DNA of 64,000 bases from Pseudorasbora parva (Eukaryota > Chordata > Actinopteri > Cypriniformes > Gobionidae), in NCBI RefSeq assembly GCF_024679245.1, contig NC_090178.1, forward strand, positions 48,765,425 through 48,829,424. Reading direction: 5' to 3'. This document shows, piece by piece, positions 54,344 through 64,000 of the stretch; positions within the stretch are counted from its first letter, which is position 1, and each line of letters starts with the position of its first letter. The notes under the pieces are model-generated. The model had not been told where the DNA came from. It was given only the letters and a program-made list of their open reading frames with translations, and ran no database searches. Position numbers and translations under genes: made by a program.

Positions 54344-56405
54344 CTGCGGCCCCGGATACTGGCCTCGCTTCAACTAAAAGATAAATGGCAACAGAAAATG
54401 GAAACTGCTGTTTATTTCAGGTTAAAGGCCTCTTGTTGAAGTAAACCGTTTCAGCTGGTTTCCAGTGGTAGTTACACAGCATTCAAAGACAGTGTAAACA
54501 GAACAAAAGCTCAGATGAGATTAAACTGATATTTGTCTCGCTGAATCTTTTTTGGTTGGATTTCCCTGTCCCTCCCTGATCCCCAAATACTATAACATCC
54601 TTTTAGTGGTTCACGGATGATTTTGGAAGTCAAGCAATCCACAGAAATGTCCAAATATCATTGTCTGTGATTAGGCTTTACGCTGTCAGCTATTAATAAT
54701 TCAACCTCATGCGGTTCAGACACTTCAAAAAGAATATAATCAAATCACATGAAGGAGAACATAAAGGCCTGATTAATAATTAATGCAGGTGTCCTAGATT
54801 TTGTTGCTTTAAAAACACAAGAATGACCATCTCTGAGGAGATCAAAATAAATACATTTGTATATAAGTTCCACATATTTCCATAAATGACAAAACACAAA
54901 AGTTGCACATTAATATAACAAAAGTATATCACCATTAACCACACATTTTCACAGTAGGAAGACCCATTGATGGACAGACTGTTCGTGTTCATCACCGCCC
55001 TGATTCCATCTGTTGCACATTTGCAGAATCCGTTCCTGGTGTGTTTTGATAACCTGCCAAGCACTTCCTGTTTAGCAATTCTTAATAATGATCACAATAG
55101 GCCTGCAAGTCATCATTTAATGATTTAAATGAAATAATCCATTTCTGTCCATGTGTTAGTCTTTTACATTTGATGGATAGGTGAGAATCAAACCATGTGC
55201 CATGACAGCTAAATGCTTCACAACTAATTTAAATGCCCCTTTTTACAAGATGTAATATAAGTCTGAGTGGGAATGTGTATGAAGTTTCAGTTCAAAATAC
55301 CCCACAGGTCATGTTGTAAATGGCCATTGGAAGGTGGAGCATGTATCTTTAAATGCAAATGAGCTTCTGCTCCCGCCCCTTTTTCCAGAAGAAAAACACT
55401 AACAAATCTGTTTGGTTTTGATGATCATCTCTATCGCGCTCACTCTCAAGTGATATTGCAGTTCTCCATCGCCATGAGAGTTTATGATCTCCATGTGTTT
55501 TAAAGTAATATCAGTCTAAACACCTGATATATGGTTTTCTGAGCACACACACACACAGCCCCAAAGCATGCACACAGAAAGCTGTGTAAGACCGGGCACC
55601 CCGTGAGTATCAAACTAAGTTCTCTTTTACTTCTTATTGGGCTTAAACTGTTAAACAAACACAAGGTCATGTCAAACACACACACACACTTCACATAAAC
55701 ACAGTCGGTTATGTCTGTGAATGTAAAGAAATGGCATGTGTGAATTAGATATGTGTATTAAAGTGGCAGCAGTATAATATACAGTACCTACTGCTACATC
55801 AGCTGTTAATAAGAATCAAACAACATCATTCACTGCTCTCGACTGAATAACTTTAGTCGCTTTATTAAGAACACATTTCTTACTTGAATGCTGCTGTTAA
55901 ATGCTCTTGTGAGGGGATTATCATGGTACTCTGTGTACAGCTCTTTGAGGGCGGGGTCTATGCTAGTAGGGCGGGGTCTATGTTAATAGGGCGGCAGCAC
56001 TGCATAAAATCTGTGAACGCTTATTCTAAGGCATTGCTTATGATTTATGGGGATTAAAAAACACAGTGAGGGGATTTTTACCATTATAGGCTGGCTGTGT
56101 AAACAGACTGCTGACACACATTTATGTTCAATCACCATGTAAATGTACATATTGGATGATAGGTCCTGTTGTGTTCTTTGTTGAACTTTTAATTACCATA
56201 AAGGCACACACACAGGATTTAGCATGTTCAGCTTTTCTTAACTAGTGCATTTAGCCTGCCCAGTTGTAACACACATTTATGTTTAAACATGATGTGAATT
56301 TTTCATAAAAAGTGCCCTTCAAACTTTGTAACATTTGTATCTAGACCATGCTACCGCCAAATCGAATGGGACTTATTATCAAAAATTTGAGTGAAAAGTA
56401 TTCTT
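54344..56405. other. Noncoding DNA, partly repeat-like
   Basis: 54540-55060 is balanced and has two clusters of TAATTAAT-like homeodomain sites (near 54690 and 54770). 55260-56350 holds phrases of a common zebrafish repeat (AAATGCAAATGAGCTTCTGC near 55350; GGGCGGGGTCTATG twice near 55950). Confidence 0.35.
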
Positions 56406-56735
56406 TGCTAGTTTAGCCTTACGCAGCTCTCATGTTCACGTCCAGCTCCACATTGTTTAAATATCAAATGCATTTGCGCATCTGTTCCTCTATGGGCGGT
56501 TTGAACCAGGTGTGTTCAGGAGCATTGTTGGACAGTTGCTATTGTGAGGAACTGAAAACGGCTGACCACTGACCAACACAAACCTGCTCTAAAGTCAATA
56601 GCACAATAATTCTGTGTTATTTAAAATGTGTGTTATTAATATGGGCCTTTAGCCGGTGCAAAATACACATAGACTGATTATTACACACACAGGAATGCAC
56701 AGCAGCACACACATTTTAAATATTAAAAATAAAAG
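56406..56735. repeat. Interspersed repeat, copy A (pairs with 60880-61203)
   Basis: Shares GAACCAGGTGTG, AGCATTGTTGGA, GCTATTGTGAGGAAC and AACCTGCTCTAAAGTCAATA with 60880-61203 in the same order and orientation. About three quarters identical by eye. Unclassified cyprinid repeat. Confidence 0.75.
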
Positions 56736-58380
56736 GTTCCTCTCTGGAGAAGCGTTCAGGGCTATCAGGGCAGTCATGTCAACATTGTTTTTTCCAAACT
56801 GTAGGCGGACCGCGAGAGCAAAAGTAGCCAAGTGCGGCTTTAATGTCGTCATCAGTGACTAGTTGACATCAACTCGACTTTCATCACATAAATGTCGACT
56901 TAAAAACATTCGAAGTCGTTCAATCCCTAATGTGGATTCAACGTGTGCCAGATGTGGGCCGGATCTGGGCCGACACTATTTGCTGTCTGGGAACATCCTC
57001 CTCTTCATTTTACAAGATTTAAAACATGCAGCCCAGTGACTGAAAATTATTTTTAAAAGAAACCCAACCAGAAGTTACTAGAGTAATATTTCATCACAAG
57101 AGAGCACCCCCATTAACTGAAGCTTCATTAAATGCACGTGACAATGCAGTTCGGGTTCAATAGCGCTCAAAGAACTGATTTGATCTTGCCCTTCAGATGA
57201 CTGGGCAGCCACACAGAGAGATGCAGAGTGCCAATGCTAAAGAGATGACCTAGATGCTAAAAAAAGCAAAGGTGCACGTTGACTGTCAGTCTGAATTTTA
57301 TGCTCAGTTAGATAGTGCTTTGAGACTTGATGCTGATTTGTAGGGCTTTGCAATGCCATGAAAGTTTTAGTCCATTATGTTAATAGCGAGTTACAAATGT
57401 ACCTCAGGCAATGCAGTTAATTGCCATCATGACAATTTTAACATTAGCATCCCTTGGGCTAATTTAACTTCTTATGCTTTGGCTTATTGAGCTAATGCAG
57501 CTGAGGAGCGCAGACAATAAATGCTTTAAATCATGGGTTTTTAGTAGAAACTTCTCAGTTTATTGGTGTGGGAAACAGATTTAGTAGAAGCAGGAAAGTT
57601 GAACGCGTACATTTAGCGACTGGTAGAATAGAAGCTTTTGTCGTTTTTTAATTTGCAATGCACAAACCGCTGCAACTGTGTTCCTCACTCATTTGCAATG
57701 GAGATTGTGCATGTCTCTTTGAAAGGCCTTAGCTCACTTCATCCTTGTCACAGAATTGGCTCCAGTAACCAGGGCTCCCTCCCGCAGCACATGTTTTCAC
57801 GATGCCAAGAAAATTAAATCAACTTGCAGTGTATATTCAAAGCATATCAGAGGTGTCGGGTTATAAAAGCTGCTATTCGACTGGACATGTATTTGGTCTG
57901 TAATGCAGTACCACAGTTAACTGCCAGAGGCCACGGCAATTTTAGAAGCTGAATCAAATTTACATACATATGTGATAAGTAACTAAAGCTAAAACATATG
58001 TGTTCATAAAAACTTAAATATTGTAATTCACTCCAAAATCTTCTACCTTCCCATTCAATTGACTGCACTTTCCAGCTGAAATGAACACAAAACACCAGCA
58101 ACATGTTCATTTTTAAACAAATTATGATTACAGGCACTATCAATTTACTGTTCCTTACAATATTAAGAACACGAAACACTTTTATCATGAGTGCATGATT
58201 AGAAAACCAATAGATTGTGATATTTGCATAACATAACCAGCTCTATATTTGTTTTTTGTTTTTGATGTAGTAAACTTGCTCAGTAGCTTAATTGATACAG
58301 CAATATACTTATGATCTGAAGCGTTTGAGTACAAGTCCCATTAAACCACTAGCCGAATGTCTTGTTAGCTAAACGCTCTT
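56736..58380. other. Low-copy-looking noncoding DNA
   Basis: No transposon recognised. 57100-57800 is balanced in composition. 58200-58380 leads into the satellite. Confidence 0.4.
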
Positions 58381-60820
58381 CACAGGTGTTGAGTCATCTT
58401 CTCAGGTATTGGGTCATCTCTGCACAGGTGTTGAATCATCTCTTCACAGGTGTTCAGTGATCTCTTACAGGTGTTGGGTCATCTCTGCACAGGTGTTGAA
58501 TCATCTCTTCACAGGTGTTCGGTGATCTCTTACAGGTGTTGAGTCATCTATTCACATGTGTTGGGTCATCTCTTTACAGGTGTTGGGTCTTTTTTCACAG
58601 GTGCTGTGTCATCTCTTCACAGGTGTTGGGTCATCTCTTCACAGGTGTTGGGTCTTTTTTTTACAGGTGTTGTCATCTCTTCACAGATGTTGGCTCATCT
58701 ATTCACAGGTGTTGAATCATCTCTTCACAGGTGTTGGGTCATCTATTCACAGGTGTTGGGTCATCTATTCACGGGTGTTGAATCATCTCTTCACAGGTTT
58801 TGAATCATCTCTTCACAGGTCAGGTGAATCATCTCTGCACAGGTGTAGGGTCATCTTTTTACAGGTGTTGGGTCATCTCTTCAGAGGTATTGGCTCATCT
58901 CTTCACAGGTGTTGAATCATCTCTGCACAGGTGTTGGGTCATCTCTTCACAGGTGTTGAATCATCTCTTCACAGGTGTTGAATCATCTCTGCACAGGTGT
59001 TGGGTCATCTCTTCACAGGTGTTGAATCATCTCTTTACAGGTGTTGGGTCATCTCTTCACAGGTGTTGATTCATCTCTTTACAGGTGTTGGGTCATCTCT
59101 TCACAGGTGTTGAATCATCTCTGCACAGGTGTTGAATCATCTCTGCACAGGTGTTGGGTCATCTCTTCACAGGTGTTGAATCATCTCTTCACAGGTGTTG
59201 GGTCATCTCTTCACAGGTGTTGAATAATCTCTTTACATGTGTTGGGTCATCTCTGCACAGGTGTTGGATCATCTCTTCACAGGTTTTGGATCTTTTTTCA
59301 CAGGTGTTGTGTCATCTCTTCACATGTGTTGGGTCATCTATTTACTGGTGTTGGGTCATATCTTCAAAGGTGTTAGGTCATATCTTAACAGGTGTTGTGT
59401 CTTTTTTAACAGGTGTTGTGTCATCTCTTCACATATCTTGGGTCATCTATTCAAAGGTGTTGGGTCATCTCTTCACAGGTGTTGGGTCTTTTTTTACTTG
59501 TGTTGTGTCATCTCTTCACATGTCTTGGGTCATCTATTCAAAGGTGTTGGGTCATCTCTTCACAGGTGTTGGGTCTTTTTTTACTTGTGTTGTGTCATCT
59601 CTTCACCAGTGTTGGGTCATGTATTCACATATGTAAATACAATTCAGATGGCCCAACACGGAATATGGCCCAGATGGCCAAACACGGGTCATCTCATCAC
59701 AAGTATTGGGTCATCTCTTCACAGGTGTTGGGTCATCTTTTGACAGGTGTTAGGTCATCTTTTCATAGGTGTTGGGTCATCTCTTCACAGGTTTTGAATC
59801 ATCTCTTAACAGGTGTTGGGTCATCTCTTCACATGTTTTGAATCATCTCTTCACAGGTGTTGGGTCATCTCTTCACAGGTTTTGAATCATCTCTTCACAG
59901 GTTTTGGGTCATCTCTTCACAGGTTTTGGGTCATCTCTTCACAGGTTTTTGGGTCTTTTTTTTTACAGGTCTTTGAATCATCTCTTCACAGGTGTTGGGT
60001 CAACTCTTCACACATTTTGGGTCATCTCTTCACAGGTTTTGAATCATCTCTTCACAGGTGTTGGGTCATCTCTTCACAGGTTTTGGGTCATCTCTTCACA
60101 GGTTTTTGGGTCTTTTTTCACAGGTCTTTGAATCATCTCTTCACAGGTGTTGGGTCATCTCTTCACAGGTTTTGAATCATCTCTTCACAGGTGTTGGGTC
60201 ATCTCTTCACAGGTTTTGGGTCATCTCTTCACAGGTTTTTGGGTCTTTTTTCACAGGTCTTTGAATCATCTCTTCACAGGTGTTGGGTCAACTCTTCACA
60301 CATTTTGGGTCATCTCTTCACAGGTTTTGGGTCATCTCTTCACAGATGTTGGGTCATTTCTTCACAGGTGTTAGGTCATTTCTTCACAGGTGTTGAATCA
60401 TCTGTTCACAGGTGTTGTGTCATCTCTTCACAGGTTTTGGGTCTTTTTTCACAGGTTTTTTAATAATCTCTCCACAGGTGTTGGGTCCTCTCTTCACAGG
60501 TGTTGGGTTATCTCTGCACGGGTGTTGAGTCATCTCTTCACAGGTGTTGAGTCGTCGCTTCACAGGTGTTGAGTCATCGCTTCACAGGTGTTGGGTCATC
60601 GCTTCACAGTTGTCGGGTCTTTTTTAACAGGTGTTTTGTCATCTCTTCACTGGTGTTGGGTCATCTATTGACAGTTATTCTGTCATCTCTTCACAGGTGT
60701 TCGGTCATCTCTTCACAAGTATTGGGTCATCTCTTCACAAGAGTTGTGTCATCTCTTCACAAGTATTGGGTCATCTTTTCACAGGAGTTGGATCACCTCT
60801 TCACAGGTGTTGGGTTATCT
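58381..60820. repeat. 22-bp satellite array, about 110 copies
   Basis: Unit ACAGGTGTTGGGTCATCTCT plus TC, with variants (GAATCATC, TTTTGGGTC, and a shortened GGTCTTTTTTC type). As 22 is not a multiple of 3, three units make a 66-bp, 22-residue period and all three plus frames stay open (HLFTGVGSSLHRCWVISSQV). A short interruption at about 59630-59690 contains CAGATGGCCCAACACGG. The long frames are repeat artefacts. Confidence 0.97.
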
Positions 60821-60879
60821 GAAGTGTTCATAAAAGGCTGGATTCAAACTGGTGCTGTTAAGGACAGACCATTATTCTT

Positions 60880-61203
60880 AAGTGTTACTGGGTTTTTTCT
60901 TGATAGTTTCAGCCTGACTCAGTTATCATTTCCATGTCTAGCTTCACGTTATTTAAATAGCAAATCCACTGACGCCATCTGTTCTTCCATAGGAGTCTGG
61001 TCTGAACCAGGTGTGTACAGAAGCATTGTTGGAGCATTGCTATTGTGAGGAACAGAAAACAACTTGCGCCATTGACCAGCACAAACCTGCTCTAAAGTCA
61101 ATAGCTCCGTATTCTTGTGTTATATAAATGGAACGTACAACACATTTACACTCTGCTTATTACACACAATCATTTTCAAATATTCAAAATAAAAGATTCT
61201 TTC
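60880..61203. repeat. Interspersed repeat, copy B (pairs with 56406-56735)
   Basis: Second copy of the repeat described at 56406. Ends ATTCAAAATAAAAGATTCTT, against ATTAAAAATAAAAGGTTCCT in copy A, then joins a DIRS gag fragment. Confidence 0.75.
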
Positions 61204-61204
61204 T

Positions 61205-61640
61205 ACTGCAAGCACAACTGGCTCTTGACCAGAGCGACTGGAGCACCACCTGTCCGTGGGAAAACGATGTGGCCTGAAGCGTCTGTGACGGCGGGATTAC
61301 CGCATCGTTTTCCCTTCGTGAGCGCCGCGCGAGAGGCAACCTCGAGCGGGGGAAGGGTGTTCTTAGAAGTCCTGTCGCAGCTAGATCGCCCTTCTGCACA
61401 GAAGCCTGCTGGTGAGGGCGTCTCCTCTGTTGCCAAGCTCCCGGAGGAGGAGCTCTAAAGACGATGCTCTCTTTCTGCACCTGACAGTGCGAGGAGCTGG
61501 CTGAAAGCTGAGGCTGCCCACTAGTGGCAGCCATTCCAGTTTTTGGCCGACAAGGTAGGAACTGTCGGAAGGCCGCGGATTGCTTTTTCGCCTCCTGAAA
61601 CCTGTCGACGACCGAATTAACGGCGTCGCCGAAAACTGAT
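61205..61640 (-). pseudogene. DIRS gag C-terminal fragment
   Basis: On minus it reads FGDAVNSVVDRFQEAKKQ, SAAFRQFLP, then a Pro/Ser/Gln/Arg-rich tail (ASSSHCQVQKES, RRPHQQAS, PRSRLPLARRSR). This matches the pattern of fish DIRS gag before the pol start: a VDRF-EA-K-S-A-FR-FLP block and a basic low-complexity tail. Frames change at least once (near 61440). It is far from any other DIRS part and bounded by unrelated repeats, so it is a stray fragment. Confidence 0.5.
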
Positions 61641-63161
61641 AGTTATAGTTACACACAACTTGTTCCAAAAAGTAACTGAGTTAGTAACTGAATTACTCTA
61701 TAATAAAAGTAACTCGTTACCAGGGAAAGTAACTATTTGCGTTACTGTAAAAAAAAAAAAAAGTTGCTATAAGTCATATAATTTTGATTTTTTTTAACCA
61801 GTCAGTTGAAATGAGTAGCACAAACAGGTGTTTATAACTTTTTTAAATGTTCAAATATGTCAAATGTATTAATGTTAAATACTAAAATGTTAAATGAATG
61901 AAATGGACACTAAATAGAATAAATTATTATTATAAAATAGTGTACACTAATCTACACTATTTTAATGTTACTGTGGGACTATGTGAGAGACACCTATCAA
62001 ATTCAATACATTATAGTAAATATCAGTAATATAGTGGAACAATAAAACAAAATAGATTGTTTAGAACTGCAATATTTATTGCACAGACCCAAACTGGCCA
62101 TCAAATAAATTTTAAAATAAATGATGCTCTTTAAGAAAAGTCTACCAAAAATAGAAAATAATAATAATAAAAAATATATTAGCCTAATTTACATTGACTC
62201 TTTGTAGTGCACATTAAAATTCTAAAACTGTCACACAACTGGTAGACACACTGAAGCCTGCTTGAAGTATTTTCTTCCTCACAAAAGTAAACAGTTTAAC
62301 AATAAGTGCTCTCAAGTCTTGTTTGTATGGCGGGCTTACTCACTTTCTCACGAGAAAAACCTAGTTTTGGTTGCTTTAATGTCGTGGTTCTGTCTAATCC
62401 AAGTTGTGGTTTGTGCCTATAAGGCTAATTTTGACCTTCATGACGACTGTGAGGGGGTTGAATTTTTAAATAACTCATTCGTTTACGTTTTATATAAAGC
62501 CTTAAAGTTCTGCATAATTTAGGGCGTGGTTACAGGTGGATAGCCATTTACCTGCCGTCTATAGTCATTGCGTCACCTAAGCTCCGCCCACATCCAGCCT
62601 TTTTGCCCATATTCTGTTATCAGGGAGTGACACGCGATGACTCGCTCGCAAGATGGCAACGCCCAGCTCGCCCCTACTATAAGCTTCAGAACGGCTTTTC
62701 CGAATACTATGGGTGACATCACGGAACCTACGTCCATATTTTTTTGCAGTCTATGGTCTAATCATTTGATAGCGGAGCTCACGTCAATTGTGTTCATCGA
62801 CGTGGAGAGATTCTTCCTGGGCATAAGTTGCACATTATGAACATTCTTACCTTTCACCTCAACGAGGGAAAAGTAGCGCTTATACTTCCAGTTTGTAAAA
62901 GCTACCTTTGAAGTCATTGGACATGATGTCGCTCTGACTCCTGATCGCTGGTCGCATGCGTGTGTCACACACACACACACACAGCTGCCGGTCCGCTGAC
63001 AGAGCGTGCCTGTTTGGATGAAAACCGCTTCAGTGAGCTCAATAGTAACGCCGCATTTTATTCTCAGTAACGGTAACGCCGTTGTAACGGGGGAAACAGT
63101 AATTCGTTTGATTACTCGTCACTCGTTTATCTATAATGCCGTTATTCCCATCACTGCTTAT
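61641..63161 (-). repeat. hAT-like non-autonomous repeat (GTAACG type)
   Basis: Left part has AAAAAGTAACTGAGTTAGTA and AAGTAACTCGTTACC; right part has GTAACGGTAACGCCGTTGTA and TAACGGCATTAT (on minus), a pattern of a very common fish hAT-type MITE family. Right end near 63161 (AGTGATGGGAATAACGG on minus) looks genuine; the left end seems cut by the DIRS fragment. The CA run at 62968-62983 is inside. Confidence 0.5.
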
Positions 63162-64000
63162 AATAAATGATATGTATATAAATTAGGTTAATTATATAAT
63201 TTCAAAATGTTCACATTCTCTATAAACTTAACAAATAAAAACTATACATTAAAGAACTACATACTATAAACTAATAAAAATGGCGATTTGACGTTTAGAT
63301 GTTTAGGAGTCTGATCTAAATGTACCTGATGCCTTTCTTCACATTTGTTTCTCACATTACTCCAGGCAAATTGTCTCCGGGCCTCGGCAGCCCACTAACT
63401 TAGAGAAGTTCAGGAGAGCGATAGGAGTTAGCGAACATGCTGACCAGCACTTTCTGCACTGTCAGAACCAATCATTGTCTGTGCAGTTAATGGAGAACAC
63501 AAAACCTGTTTAAAAGCTACATTTACCACTTGGCTGATTCCATTACATTGTGTAATTTCCAGGTGTCACATTTCCCCTCCACATGTCTGTCTCAATGCTC
63601 CCCCAAGCAGCCCCTGATTAGTTAGACTCTACTGACTTCCCAAATCCGCCTGAACCTCAGCGGGAGAAACCCACCAGCAATCCTGGAGAGCGGATGAAAA
63701 GCCTTGTTTTCTCTCACATCTACTGCTGTTTGATCTATATTTCTTGATGCATGAGTGGGAAAACAGAGCCTTTGCCAATGGAACTGGTCACACAAAGCCT
63801 CAAACAATTTCTGTTGATGTACATTTTTCTGTAATTGGAATGTAGATTAATTACTAGAAAGAATAGTTGGCAAGAAAAATTGCAAAAGAGATCTTATTAA
63901 TGGATAAATTGTTCCTTCCAGAAAACTGTGTTATTAAACTGAGATCAAATTGTGACTTGTGAATCTTAAATTCTCTTAAAGGTCTCTCGAGATAGAGATC
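63162..64000. other. Low-copy-looking noncoding DNA to window end
   Basis: No repeat or gene recognised. 63360-63830 has balanced composition and might include conserved noncoding sequence. Confidence 0.35.

Noticed and set aside
58515..61048. Long open frames of up to 168 codons rich in HLFTGVGSS
   Set aside because: They are translations of the 22-bp satellite in all three frames; codon identity follows the repeat, not a protein.

Overview
The window reads as intergenic or intronic DNA from a teleost fish, most likely a cyprinid (zebrafish/carp group). The evidence is the repeat repertoire: a 5S-rRNA-derived SINE of the zebrafish SINE3 type, L2-clade and RTE-type LINE tails, Tc1-like, hAT, PIF/Harbinger and Kolobok-like DNA elements, DIRS and Ngaro-like tyrosine-recombinase retrotransposons, and long CA/TA microsatellites. 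I recognise no intact host protein-coding gene, rRNA gene or functional tRNA gene. Two short open segments behind good splice acceptors (44125-44249 on minus, 54239-54343 on plus) are the only candidates for host exons, and both are weak.

Layout. 1-3636: 3' part of a Ty3/gypsy-type LTR retrotransposon whose integrase lies upstream of reverse transcriptase/RNase H, the order known from Gmr1-like elements, followed by its probable 3' LTR. 3.6-9.1 kb: older repeats, including an L2 LINE tail split by a Harbinger-type MITE, and two copies of a family with a terminal GGGGCCAAGCCC motif. 9254-14583: a structurally complete but coding-dead DIRS element on plus, with inverted terminal repeats (ITRs), an internal complementary region (ICR), and gag, RT/RNase H and tyrosine recombinase (YR) relics. 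16.08-26.0 kb: DIRS sequence on minus whose two ends belong to different families. Inside it a 1618-bp segment is repeated three times in tandem, each copy carrying the same 309-codon open frame.

26-37.9 kb: a hAT relic, a fold-back MITE, a Harbinger element with a Myb/SANT-like mini-ORF, a Ngaro-like relic, LTR-type repeat debris and a 5S-type SINE with target duplication. 37.96-49.8 kb: a Kolobok-like element with a THAP-like exon, a TTAA-flanked MITE, two Tc1-type relics, a 27-bp minisatellite, a large fold-back element, and a second Kolobok-like copy split by a solo LTR. 50.8-64 kb: small DIRS remnants, a probable solo LTR, an RTE 3' end, about 5 kb of mostly low-copy-looking DNA, a 2.4-kb 22-bp satellite flanked by two diverged copies of one repeat, a DIRS gag fragment and a hAT-like non-autonomous repeat.

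The genes do not form a host pathway. They are parts of transposons: replication enzymes (RT, RNase H), integration enzymes (integrase, YR, DDE transposases) and their terminal cis-sequences, in all stages of decay and nested in one another. The least ordinary structures are the triplicated DIRS unit with a templated hairpin at its deletion junction, the mismatched DIRS ends, and the Gmr1-like domain order with one in-frame stop. All calls are by eye from sequence and translations; no database search was made.
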